Assembly (NCBI GenBank): GCA_022578965.1
Contig: MU400601.1
Location: 1 to 64,000 of the forward strand
Reading direction: 5' to 3'
DNA length: 64,000 nt
Source of the DNA: Xylaria sp. FL1777
Lineage: Eukaryota; Ascomycota; Sordariomycetes; Xylariales; Xylariaceae
Below, piece after piece: positions 49,496 to 60,799 of this stretch (position 1 is its first letter; each line of letters starts with the position of its first letter). Under the pieces are notes generated by a model. The model saw only the letters and a program-made list of their open reading frames with translations. It had not been told where the DNA came from and searched no databases. The position numbers were made by a program, and so were the translations under genes.

Positions 49496-52163
49496 ATGGC
49501 AGAACCTGTGGCCTCCTCATGTTCTCAGCATCAGCCTGTCCCCAGTGACGTGCCCGTGTGTAATAAGAAGAGTGCCGACGATGCCGCAAGTTACCATGAG
49601 AATATTGCCCAAGAGACGGCTCTTGTCCTTGACGCGGCTGCTGAACGAGCACTCTGTCGCAAGTTCGATTTCCGACTGCTGCCAATCTTGGCCATCATGG
49701 TCTGTCTCTCTATCCCCTTGGATCAAGGAAGCAGGACAAAAAGAGCGACGAGATAAACACAAAATGCCGCGTTCGAGCAACGGTACCGCCAAACCCAGTT
49801 ATCCTGAATGAGATGCTGATTGATCCTGCATCAGTATCTGTTCAATGCTCTTGACAAGGGCAACCTCGGTAATGCGCAAACAGCCGGTCTATCTAAAGGT
49901 GATATTTCTATGATAAGCTTGAGCCTCTAGTTTATCACGGTGACTAACAAAACAATACAGATCTCAACTTCGCATCGGGACAGTATAACCTGATCGTAGG
50001 GAGTAAGTGACTCTACGATCTTCTCCTCACCCTGCCGCCCAGTGCTGGGCTAGGCGCGAGAATATCCTAGTCAAGCAAGGTTTGTTGTGCTTCTGGCGCC
50101 CTCTGTGTAGCCCTGGTAGCTCAGGAAGGCAAATAACTAATTTTTCATGCCAAAGTCTTCTTTGTCCCTTATGGTACGTAAACCAGCCCACAAGATTATG
50201 GTCCCGTTCGAAGGCTTCTGGTCTTCTGCCCCCTCTCAATCCATTACGGTTCTATGCACATGCCAAATGCAAGCTTCACATGTTTAGTTGTATAACATAG
50301 CCACTAACCTCTAAGCTTGGTAGTCGTATTCGCCCCTCCCCTAGCCCTTCTGGGCAAAAAAATAGGACCGTCTCGAATGCTTCCAATTTTAATGTTCAGC
50401 TTCGGTTCTTTCACCTGTGAGTGGTATCGATACTGTGACCTTCTTCATCTTCCGGCCGATCCAACAAGAAAGATCGCGCGTCCACGCCATTATAATATCT
50501 CAGAATAATTCTTTACTCCTAAGACGCAACCTCTCCAAGACTTAGTCTATAATGGAACTACTAACTCGGGATGGTGAAGTACTCACGGCTGCAACACATA
50601 ATTTCAGTGGCATCTTCGCCCTACGTTTCTTTCTCGGCGCTGTGGAGAGTGCATTCTTTCCACTGGTCATTTTTTACCTTACCACATTCTATAGACGTAA
50701 CGAATTGGCCCGGCGGCTAGCTATATTCTATGCCGCGTCCAATATAGCCAACGCCTTCAGTGGACTCCTTGCATTTGGAGTTTTTCAGATCAAGTCAAAC
50801 TTAGTAGACCACCCCTGGAGATGGCTCTTCATCATTGAGGGAACTCTCACCGTTCTGTTCGCCATATTCGTTTTTATATACTTACCAAAGAGTGCGGCCG
50901 AAGCTAAATTCTTGAATGAAGACGAGAAAGCTCTCGCGTACCATCGGATTCAAGTTGACAGTTCTTCCATCGTTAATGAGACATTCAATTTTAGAGAATC
51001 ACTACAAATATTCAAGAGACCTTCGACGTATGGTTTCCTTCTGATCGAAATAGCTTGTACGTATTGAGTTTTTATTTTACAAAATTTCTGACTCTCTCTT
51101 GCCTATACTATACAAGCTTCTACATCACTGCTATTTCATCAACCCAAGTATCTCAACCTGTCGAGGAGCATTTTTCCATCTGTACAAGAAGAAAAAATCA
51201 CTAATTGCAGAGATGATAGTGGGTGTTCCGATTCAATCTGTTGCGCTCTTCCTACCACAGATTGTTCAGCGTATCGTGAAGAACACTGTCCAAGTAAACC
51301 TCTATACTGTAGCGCCCAATATCACTGTAATTTAGACATATCCACCCGCTCGTTAAATTGTCACAAATGCTAAACGATCATTAGGGTGCTGTCACGTTAT
51401 TAATCTTGGCATTCTCCTCTGATTTGCTTCGTATACGCTTCCCCTTCATTTGCTTGGGGTTTGCTCTCTCTTTCACTGGGTTTATCATATACGCTGCTAT
51501 TGACGATGTCCAGCGTCAAATACAACTCGCCTAGTAAGTCACTCTCGGCTTGGATCCTGGTCTAAGTTATTATTGCAACTGTACCAAGACACTTTGTTAA
51601 GCTATACTTATGCCCTCAAAGCCTTCATCGGCTTCCGATATATTTTATCGACATCGCCTAAATATGAAATACTGACACTTTCAACTTTGTAGTTATGCTA
51701 CATTTATGATGACCTGGGGAACATCTGCTCCTTCTGTCTTACTAAGCACTGTAGGTGAATGCAACAACACTTCACCCTGTTCTCTTGTTTCAGTTCATAT
51801 CAATGAAACCAGTGGCGGAAATGCTAATCAAAAAAACGCGAATAGTGGTATAATAATAACGTAGCGCATGAGGGCCAACGATTGGCCTTAACGTCGGTCG
51901 GAGTGCCCCTAGCCAATTTAATGGGGTTGGTTGCGAGCAATGTCTTCCGTGACCAAGATAAGCCAAAGTACGCACCAGCACTTATCACCACGGCCAGCTT
52001 TGGTGCGTTCGGATTTCTTGTTGCGGCATTCCTGGGATTATATATGGTGTTTGACAATAAGCGTCGTAATCGCCGACAGGGTGTAAAGCTCTCCGCGCGG
52101 GATATACCAACTTCACGATTAAGAGATGGCCCAAAAGTGGAAGATTTCAGATGGTTCTTGTAG
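49496..52163 (+). CDS. MFS transporter, anion:cation symporter (Dal5-like) family
   Basis: Plasma-membrane permease of the ACS family (allantoate, nicotinate, pantothenate or related organic anions), 509 aa. Ten exons: 49496-49699, 49835-49898, 49961-50002, 50156-50173, 50324-50416, 50580-51056, 51220-51326, 51385-51533, 51693-51750 and 51846-52163. Family sequences are FDFRLLPILAIMYLFNALDKGNLGNAQTAGL, RFFLGAVESAFFP, WRWLFIIEG, NLYTVAPNI, and the cytosolic tail. About 12 membrane segments. Exon 4 is only 18 nt. Six introns are 135-163 nt, well above the 50-65 nt of neighbours. Exon phases sum correctly. Substrate unknown. Confidence 0.9.
50156..50173 (+). other. 18-nt microexon of the MFS transporter
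   Basis: The exon encodes the residues IFFVPYV together with the flanking bases. It is preceded by AATAACTAATTTTTCATGCCAAAG (branch and acceptor) and followed by GTACGT. Its inclusion is needed to link NLIVG to VFAPPLALL in frame. Confidence 0.7.
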
Positions 52164-53101
52164 AGAATCCGTGGCCTTCCTGCCTGGAAACCCCCACAGC
52201 CTCCGGTATGTTACAATACATGAGCTATTTGTGAAATGTCGGTTCATCTTTCAAGAGGCTAACCTCAACTTATTACACACATGCGGGCTATAGCCTTAGA
52301 CGGAGCTATAACACGTTGCAGGTTTGTCAACTTTGAGTTACCTGTCAACGTAATAATTCTACTAGTTATTAATGAATTATGTTTTTTGCGTTCAGCCGTA
52401 GTCTCCAGAAAACTTACGATCACCCTTGTTCTATGTCAGGTAATATAGTCACATATAGACCCATAGGGTCTATATAATGGGATTGGTGTATATATATGGG
52501 CTATTCCCACCAACTACTAGTGGGAAGTCCTAGGGGCCAATTGACCAACGTACCGGCTACTGACCCCTTTACCACCTGCTATGTGACTGCTAGGACTACC
52601 TATTCACTCCGGGACAATACCCTCTGACACTCTATTGGGGAGAGATATATTGAGGAGCTAGGTTAGTTACGATAACCCTGGTGTTACTAAATGCAATACA
52701 TTTTGCTGAGCAGAGTGTTAAAGGTTCAATAGAATAATATTATCATTTCGAGTCCAACTGCTTGCGGCTCGAGCAGGCAGAGAGCTCAATCTCTATGAAT
52801 TGACCCACCGACGCATCTTGGAAAATAGATAAGCTCTTGAATTAGTTAGGATTATCTATGGACGGTCTCTCTGGAACCTCAAACTAGGAATGATTTAGCA
52901 CGTTACAGTACTCCGGATGTCAGGTTAATTCTTCGGGACTTTGATTTGAACAACTATCAAAGAGGGTATTTATTACATTGTAGTAACAATTTTCCAATCT
53001 GTAGTCCTGAGCCCTCTGTGCAACAACTTAAACTCGCATTTCGCCCATCCTGACACATAAATGGTAATCTAGAATCTCTGTAAAGAGAACTCAAAGACAA
53101 C
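52164..53101. other. Intergenic between convergent MFS and pectate lyase genes
   Basis: 0.9 kb with no gene. It contains a small near-palindromic TATATAGACCCATAGGGTCTATATA stretch at about 52452-52476 that could act in 3'-end structure (inference). Confidence 0.45.
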
Positions 53102-54974
53102 TTAGATAACACCCAGCCCTGCGTACGACTTAACCATGCTGCAAATACAGCTCGCCGGGTTGAGTCTACGAGTCATTGATTAGCCAATCATCCGGCGATG
53201 AGGTATAGAATACATTAATAATAGACATGTCAAGAGGAGAAAGAAGACATACGTGTAGCTGTAAGGTGGAGTCAAGGAGCCGACCTGCGTAATCTCAGTC
53301 GTACTGTCAACAAAAACGTTGTTTCTGTCAACTGCGTAACCGTCTGTGTCGCTATCGAGGTCGGTGACAATGGCGAGCTTGGTGGAAGAGAAATAATTCT
53401 GCTCAATCAACATTTGCGCGCCCATTCGGCTGTTGATGCCCGAGGTCGGGTTATTCTCGAAGCAGGAGCTGTAGACGTGGCCAGTGCCGAAGCGGAATGA
53501 TGGTAGGCGTGAATTTATATCGTTCCAGTAATTATGGTGGTATGTTACGTGTAGCTTTCCTGAATCTTCGGCGCTGTTGCTGTCACTATGGCCAACGAGG
53601 GAGCCCTTCCACTGCATGATGTGATGAAGGTCAGTCCAGCCGCTGCATGTCTCCATTTCAAGCGGCCTGAGAGCGAAGAATATATGAAAGAGAATAGAGG
53701 AGTCGGAGGGGTCTTACGTGGTCGTGGAACTTGTTCCATGAGACAGTGATCAGGTCACTTCCGTGCGTGATATCTAGCAATCCATCATAATAGTCTTTAT
53801 CGCCAGTGATGCCCTCAGTAGAGAACTATTGGTGGGATACCCATTACGAATTAGCCGATGTTTGGTTGTATACGTTTGTTTTGAAGATCGTATATGAAGC
53901 AACTTACGTCGCAGTGGTCAACCCAGACCTGGGTCGAGTACTGGATTTCAACGAGATCCTTGCCCTCAGGTGGGTCATGGAAATACAGGTTCCTAAGGAT
54001 GACGTTTGATGCCCTCTTGATGCGAAGGCCTCCATTCGTCAAGCCTGAGCGGGACCCGGATCCGATGACGGTAGTACCACTGACCAAGTCAATGACTGGG
54101 ATATCTTAGGTTAGTATGTGCTGCTTTGAAAAAGATCCTATGGTGATACCCACTGTCACAGCCATCCAAGACACCCGATATAGTAATAACACCTCCATTC
54201 GCAGCCGCAGATTCCAGAGCCGAACAGGATGTAACAGTAGTGCCACTGCCACTACCTCCACCGGTTGTACCAGAACCATAACCCTGCAGGCTGTAATCTG
54301 GTGAACCACAAGAGCCGGTGCTCCCACCACCTGAGCCAGTAGTTGTCTTGGTGCTGGTAGTCAAGGTGGTACTTGTAACCTTAGTAGTTGTCGTTGTACT
54401 GCCTCCTCCTCCACCGGCAGTGAAGGCACATGAGCATTCCTATCGAGTTACTCCTGTTAGTAAATATTAGGTGAGGAATAGCATCAGCTACCTACCTTCG
54501 AAATGGCGCTAGGTTTGCTCGAGCACACAGAGGCCCATGCAGGCAGGCCGGCGGTGGCGGTCACTGTCGACTGTGTGAAAGTGGCGCAAAAGGGAGAAGC
54601 CGTGGCAGCCTACTCAAGAACCTGAAGTTAGTGATGATTGATTACAAATATATATATAAATTAACCCATTAAACTTGGAAGGGTTTCGAGGTTTGGGAGG
54701 GTAACAGGAGCTGACAGCCCCTAATTAAGCATCTCGTGTTACTGAGACAGGTCGAAAAGGGGACATAAGAGACTAACCTGGGCCGTCATGAACGAGGCAC
54801 AGGGATCTGTGTCTGGGTTCGTACTGCGCGCATAGAAACGAGTTAGTCAACCCAGCGTGGTAGAACCTGCTAGCCGGTACAAAACGAGAGGATTAGGGAA
54901 TCCGGTACGGGGCGCTGAAATACGCACCATGCCCGCACGAGGGGGGCGAGAGCCAGGAGAGCATAGTGATGCAT
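53102..54974 (-). CDS. Secreted pectate lyase (PL1) with N-terminal Cys-rich module
   Basis: Cleaves polygalacturonate by calcium-dependent beta-elimination. Eight exons (54974-54928, 54823-54778, 54609-54496, 54439-54154, 54104-53908, 53825-53718, 53611-53253, 53165-53102) give 406 aa. A signal peptide (MHHYALLALAPLVRA) is followed by a six-Cys module (about 16-75, TNPDTDPCASF...FCATF...VCSS...CSCAF) and a Ser/Thr/Gly linker. The parallel beta-helix carries WVDHCD and DGLLDITHGSD calcium-site residues, the catalytic SRLPSFR arginines, and the terminal YTLNPASC...AGLGVI. The short ATG-encoded exon 1 is chosen because it gives a proper signal peptide. Confidence 0.93.
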
Positions 54975-55700
54975 CGTTATATCCGGAAGCTTACGAGCTG
55001 ATCGATGGTAGAAGACGAAAGGCTACTGACGTAGATGGGAATGATCGTCCATTCGTGATGCCTTTTGGGTCGCCTTTATACCCTCGGCCTTGCAAGCACA
55101 ACACAGCACAGACACATCCAGCTGGGATCGCAAACCGTGAATTTCGCCCAGGCTAGTTTTTCATAGTACTTCAACAATTTTCCGCCAGTAGCATACGGGC
55201 CCTTTTACTTGAAAGTTGCACATTTCACTGAGGAGGAAGTCCTTCGGAACTACTCGCTCAAGGCCATGAACGGGAAGCAGTAAATCAAGCTGCCAAGTAG
55301 TTTTCGATAATGCCTACTTGAGGTGAAATTTCACCTCATGGCAACACGCACCAAGTATGAACATGTCGGTGTTATTGGCGGAAATGACATGATAAGTTGC
55401 GTGCGGTAGGAGGCTACCCCTGTAAACTACGGATGGATTCGTGATTGGTGGAACCTGGTGAGATGTTGTCAAGCCGCATTGCGCTACTACTCGGTAGGTC
55501 AGTGTTTCTAGGTTATTTAGGGAAGGACTTCCAATTTTGGATAGATTCTCTACTGCGCTTGTTCAAAATTTTGGGCAATGAGCTGGACGTGCAGATGAAT
55601 CTGTCTTGGTATTGACATCTTCGGAAAGAAGACAACATATGCTGGAGGAAACCCCTCTCTAACAACAACAACAACAACAACAACAAAGGAGGACAAAAGA
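54975..55700. other. Intergenic with palindrome and (AAC)n tract
   Basis: The pectate lyase promoter region; a TATAAAGGCGACC sequence on the minus strand near 55080 is a TATA-box candidate about 110 bp upstream of its ATG. A perfect 20-bp palindrome centred on AAATTT sits at 55318-55337. (AAC)n microsatellite at 55664-55686. Confidence 0.45.
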
Positions 55701-56288
55701 CTATTCTAACCCAATTGTGGCAGCATTTCCCCTAATGTCCTTTCCCATATTAATAAAGCAGAGATCATCTCGTAAAGTCCCTTTCCAGTTTCCATGATAC
55801 TCGTACGGGAACGGCGCAGTCTCCCCGGTCGGCTGATACCCCCTGGCCTTGTACCAGGCAATCAGCTCAGCTCGTGTGTTCACGACGTCGAACTCCATCC
55901 TATGAGAGCCCCACTGGCGGTAGGCGTACGCCTCGGCCCACGCGAGCACCTTGCTGCCGAGTCCCTGTCTCTGGCAGGTAACGTCTACGGCCAACATGCC
56001 AAACCAGGCGCGGCTTTCGTCAAGCTTGCGCACTGAGCCATGGGCCACGATAGAGCCAGTTGATGGGTCCGTGACAGCTAGAACAGCACAGTCGGGTTGG
56101 TTGATCTTGGTAACGAGGGTGGGAACGTCGGTGACATTAACGCGATGATCGGCTGTCAGAAACACTTGTGTGGTTTTGTCGTCGCGGAAGGCCGTATTGA
56201 TGAGGTGTTCTAGTGGGACAGCGTCCTCGGTTGTAGCAAGACGGAAATCAAGATTGCCGGTGATCATATTTTTAAGGAGGTCGTTCAA
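55701..56288 (-). CDS. GNAT-family N-acetyltransferase
   Basis: Single-exon gene, 195 aa. One GNAT domain spans about residues 14-175: FRLATTEDAVPLEHLINTAF at the start, FGMLAVDVTCQRQGLGSKVL (acetyl-CoA pyrophosphate loop QRQGLG) and YKARGYQPTGETAPFP (motif B). Acceptor substrate is unknown. No targeting signal is visible. The alternative start Met8 is also possible. Confidence 0.88.
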   Translation of the reverse strand: MNDLLKNMITGNLDFRLATTEDAVPLEHLINTAFRDDKTTQVFLTADHRVNVTDVPTLVTKINQPDCAVLAVTDPSTGSIVAHGSVRKLDESRAWFGMLAVDVTCQRQGLGSKVLAWAEAYAYRQWGSHRMEFDVVNTRAELIAWYKARGYQPTGETAPFPYEYHGNWKGTLRDDLCFINMGKDIRGNAATIGLE

Positions 56289-59176
56289 AGGGATTTTGCG
56301 GCGTGGCTGCGTAAATGTGCGTATTCAGGAAAGGAAGAAGAAGACTTAAGCTAGTGGTGCTGTAGTAACATTAGAGAGGGCTTTATCTTAGTAAATACTC
56401 GAAAATACTTCATTCCTGGATGCTTTGAGGAGTCTGTGAAGGGCGCATAGGTGTAACACGAAGGGCGCGCTCTTCATCAAGTGAAGCTCAGTATTTGTCA
56501 AAATAATATTACGAAGGAACCGCGCATCACAGATACCCTTGCATTCAATATATTGACAGTTAGAAACGTCTATGAAAAATACCCTTCTGCAATTCTACTC
56601 ATAACTTCAGAGGAGTCATCTTATCTAGAGTATAAGTAAGCAGAATGATTCTTGAGGAAGATGCCAAGCCTAGCCAAGGATATTCACTTCTACCCCTCCC
56701 TGGAGCTAAAAGGATAGCTTATCATGCTATATAATTTGGTGAGATGTCATAGTAACATAACATCATAACTTTTGAGAGACTCGGCTAATGCATATAAACT
56801 TGAAGTGTTATAGCTATGTGCTCTCAATTTCAATGGAAGGAGTTATGAGTGGAATGAGACGATAAGCTACCGAATGCGACTTTTCACTGCTAGTTATTTT
56901 TATAGTTTTATAAAAATATGTATAACTTAAAACCACAGAAGTGTTTAATATCATTCGTTTTGCCTCAGCTGTGTTTCCATGTATGAAAAAACTCGTTCTT
57001 GAGAACTAGTTATGTTCCATTAGCGTCTCTATTCCGTATCGAACCAAGGTCATCACAACTACTCTAACCTATTGGACGAAGGACTCTCTTGTCGGGACGA
57101 TCCTTATTTGAAGAAAGAGTTCTCAAGACCGATGAGTGTCGCCCGAAGCCTGCGACTAAGACCGGACGTCTCATCTCTCGAGATCATGAAAAATTCAATG
57201 TGCAACGGTGCCGAGTTCAAAGGATGAGTTTTATATGTTGCCAGTTGGCGTCTTTATCCGGATAACTACAATACATGGCAGAATCACTAACTATAGACTC
57301 AATTAGATGGGCATGTAATAAACATTTTATGCCTGAGCTACAGCAAAGCGACTTGATTTTCTCGCCATATTTTCATGAATTACTTTCCACGAGACAAAGA
57401 GAGTATTTTCCTCAAGTAGATTGCGCAGAGAGACTACACATTGGTGTATTCTGACATCCTTAATGAACTCCTAACACTTACAGCGGCAATGGTCCCGCAT
57501 TAGCATCTCATCCGTTGACCGCTTGATCCAGGTAGTGTGACAAGTCTCCTGGAGATGTTGGTTCATACAGTCCAAAATATCCCATCGGTATTATCATATT
57601 CTCTAAGACTTTAGCGTTTAATTATACGGATACAGTCTTGTCCAGCTTCAATTCGAGTCTACACCCACAAGGGTTCTAAGACAACACAGATTACTATCAC
57701 ACACAACAATATCGTGCGAGATCATTTCGAAGTCCCCTAGCGTATGACAAGATATTTTTGAAAAATTGTTTTAAGGAAAGCGGTTCGTGAAACCCAATGG
57801 GAACGTAATTTGTAAGCGTTACATCTCATAATTGTTCACATACCTACTTAACCTAGGTATTTTGACTTGTGAATTTCCATGGACTAGGCTTTGAGATTCC
57901 GAGGCTTAGTATTTAGTATCTCAGCTTTAAACTAGGATGTAAAACATAGGCTTCCTCTATTCAGGTTTAATATGTAATGTTCTTAGGTGGCACCAAGCAC
58001 GGAATATGTTGATCTACAATGGATAGCATCTACACTATTAATATACAAACATAACTAGTTAGTAGGTAAATGAATTTTTATATGAAGTCTAATGGCTGAC
58101 CTGAACACTAAGATGACTAGCGTGGACTGGTTCGGAAGAGAGGGGTCTCTTTGAAGGCCATTTCCGAATCAGGACTTGAAAAGTGTAATAATGGGGCTTT
58201 TCATGTGACTGTATGGATACGATCCGAGTGGTAGATAGCAGGTACTCGGATAATGGTGTACCTAGTTTACTTACGTATGGTAATGGCTTATAGTCCAAAT
58301 AAAATAACTAGCTTACAAGGGTGCCAGCTTATATTAATGTTAGGTCGAGCTGTTAGCGACCCGACAGATTGTGTGCGAGACCGCTAGATCGCATGTGGTT
58401 TATTTTATATATACTATTGGCCGTTGCCAAGGACAATGGCCAATTTTGGCCCAATGCTCCATATACCTACGCAGTACTTAAGCATGTAAGAAGCCCCATT
58501 ACAACATTTTTTAAGTTGGTGCCGAAATGGCCTTCAAAGGGATAAGTTACTACATACATGTATACTGCGAACACACTCTATTACGTGAGATTTGGTTTAC
58601 GTATAACCGTCCAACCATTAGTCAGACACCAGGACGGATCTAGCTAATCAGCTCTGACTCTACTAAATGTGGCACGGCTCATATAGTGTCGGGGCGCTAT
58701 CGAAACTTTGGAGAAGAGCCCGGACATTGACCTTCTTAATGACTGTAGAGGCTACATGTTAGTTATCTTCACCTCTCCTATAACATCAATAACCACTTGC
58801 TGTTACAATTGGCGATAGCTATCAGCCTTCTTTGCTATTGAACTACGCTTTCATTAATATTAAACTAGAGCCTTGATTTTGTTAGCAAATAATTAGTTCA
58901 AAGTTAGTCTTGAAAAGGATTCTCATGAGTAGTATGTATTCTATAAATACATATATGTTGTAATCATGGGACCCACTATCAACCAACACGACAATAAACC
59001 ATTCACTCCAATTTAAAAGACTCGCTTAATTCCGACACCTCTAGTTTAGGTCTTAAGACCCATGTCGCCCATTCGTTCGTGCAATCCATACGTCAGTTTT
59101 CTCGTTCCTTAATCTGCCGACCAACAATTCCTTCTTTCCTTCTTGTCTAGGCAACTAAGACTCAAGGACGTCAAAG
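56289..59176. other. 2.9-kb intergenic region with a dispersed repeat fragment
   Basis: No supported gene. At 58401-58452 a copy of the TIR-like repeat found at 21471-21501 occurs in the same orientation, preceded by the same AT-rich TATTTTATATATACTATTG context. The remainder looks unique. Confidence 0.5.
58401..58452. repeat. Single arm of dispersed TIR-like repeat
   Basis: Shares TTGCCAAGGA..ATGGCCAATTTTGGCC with the hairpin arms at 21405-21501, with matching flanking AT-rich sequence. Only one arm is visible, so it is a decayed or solo end. Confidence 0.55.
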
Positions 59177-60303
59177 ATGTCACGCCTCATCGATAGACTC
59201 CCAGCACCTCGGCAGGTGCGGGAGAAGAAGGTCATTGTGCTCAGTCGAAGCCGGTGAGTCTCCAGTAACCATTTATTAGTATGGTACGAACCGAGGAGGG
59301 CCAGCGTGATTAAACTATAATAGTGTTGGGACCTTCTCACTATACCAGGCCTTGAACATGCTCGGCTATAAGAGTTATCACATGGCTGAGGTGGTAAAGG
59401 GCGGTGAGCGTCAGATGGCTCTATTTGAGGAGGCGTTGAGATGTAAATATTTGGGTGGCGGTAAACCATATGGCAAAGCCGAATTTGACAAGTGGCTGGC
59501 CGAATATGATGGTACGTACTGTGTAAAGAGAAAGAAGCCGCTGAGAACTGTTCTCTCGGTCTCCCTGCCCGGGGCGGGTTGTTGCTAATCTGTCTGTAGT
59601 GAGTCTTTGATACTTCCGATACTGTACATAAACCGCTGGAGATCAGTATTCTTGACGATAATCTCCGAGATGTATAGGCAATAGTGGAGATACCACAATT
59701 CTTTCTCGAGGAATTCATCGAGTTCTATCCCAACGCACGGTTCATTCTCACGGAACGTAGTCTCGAGTCCTGGACTAAGTCGATGAACAATACAGCGATA
59801 CCTATGTTTACGTCGATGAGGGCCTTCCCGTTGTCGGCCGTGCGCAAGATCGACTCCTTTATCGAAAGGGTCTGCTCCCTACATATAACGCTCGAGATGG
59901 TAACTTACCATAACAAGACGTGCCAAAGTGAGGAGGGCGTCGATCTGTCAAAGCGTGACACGTTGGAACTGTGAGACTATCCTGAGCGAGGCGTCGTTAT
60001 AGCGACAATCTCTGACATGCGCACAGGGCCAGAAAGGCGAAGGCATCAGCGCCTCGTGATCGCCTCTTAGTAGCAAGATTGGAAGATGGTTTCGGATGGG
60101 AGCAAATCTGCCCGTTCCTCGGTCATCCGGTCCCAGAGACGCGCTACCCCAGGGGAAATGCGCCACAGGAATTTCAGAAAATGGCGGATGACATCCTGGT
60201 GCCACGGATTTTCAGGGCTGGCTTAATGGCGCTCTCTGCTGTATTGATACCTACACTGAGCGTCGGTATTTGGTATTACTTGAGAACGGTGAAACGACAA
60301 TGA
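59177..60303 (+). CDS. P-loop sulfotransferase-like protein with C-terminal membrane anchor
   Basis: Member of the fungal Sulfotransfer_4-type family, 277 aa. Exons: 59177-59253, 59324-59510, 59678-59970 and 60027-60303. KKVIVLSRSR-VGTFSLYQALNMLGY is the phosphosulfate-binding P-loop region, though the usual GTG/GTS element reads VGT. IPQFFLEEFIEFYPNARFILTER and LLVARLEDGFGWEQICPFLG follow the family. A hydrophobic segment (ALSAVLIPTLSVGIWYYL) near the C-terminus suggests membrane anchoring. Exons 2 and 3 join only through a twin intron. Substrate unknown; some annotated relatives are called NAD-dependent epimerase/dehydratase, probably in error. Confidence 0.88.
59511..59677 (+). other. Stwintron (D1 type) in the sulfotransferase gene
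   Basis: Exon 2 ends GAT at 59510. External base 1 is G at 59511. The internal intron is 59512-59599 (88 nt; GTACGT donor, TGCTAAT branch at 59583-59589, CTGTAG end). After its removal the external donor reads G+TGAGTC. The external intron ends GTATAG at 59677. The join gives GAT|GCA ATA GTG, restoring YDAIVEIP. Treating GATG|GTACGT as a normal donor puts exon 3 in the wrong frame. Confidence 0.88.
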
Positions 60304-60799
60304 TTTTGATAAGAGAAGAACAGCCCCCCCAAAAATCCAGAACAGGAAACCGTCCTTGCCCTTGCCATACTACTATTGCCAAGATATAATACTATCTAAG
60401 TATGTAGATAGGAGGTACTGGCGATTAATTTGAATTGTGAGCTCCTAGTAGGGTAGCCCCACGTATACATATCAGTAACATACTTATGTATGTTTGACAT
60501 GTACCTACCTGGTATGTACGATACTACTGTAGGTACCCACTTGTACGAGGTCCCTGTTTACCTAAGCAACTTAGACTACCTAAGGTACTAGGCAGATAGA
60601 TGTTAACTTAAAACAGCTTCGAGCTTACCCGCCTACTACTTACCACTAACTTACGCTTACGTCACAATACTGCATCGCATGTCCTGAGTTCCAAGTAAAG
60701 TATTTTAGAGCGATATCTTCCCGCATCGCGGACGATGTAGATTGGCTGTGTGGATCAACTTGGCATGGCTTCGAACTCTCACACATCAAGAAAGAAGTC
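60304..60799. other. Intergenic with GTAGGTAC/TACCTAC repeats
   Basis: The upstream region of the RTC5-like gene. Dense TACCTA/TAGGTA units at 60400-60600. No gene. Confidence 0.5.

Noticed and set aside
54610..54777. Possible further stwintron in pectate lyase intron 2 (168 nt, with CACTAACTTCAG 12 nt before the used acceptor)
   Set aside because: No donor-splitting or acceptor-splitting arrangement gives consensus signals, and a simple intron keeps the frame.
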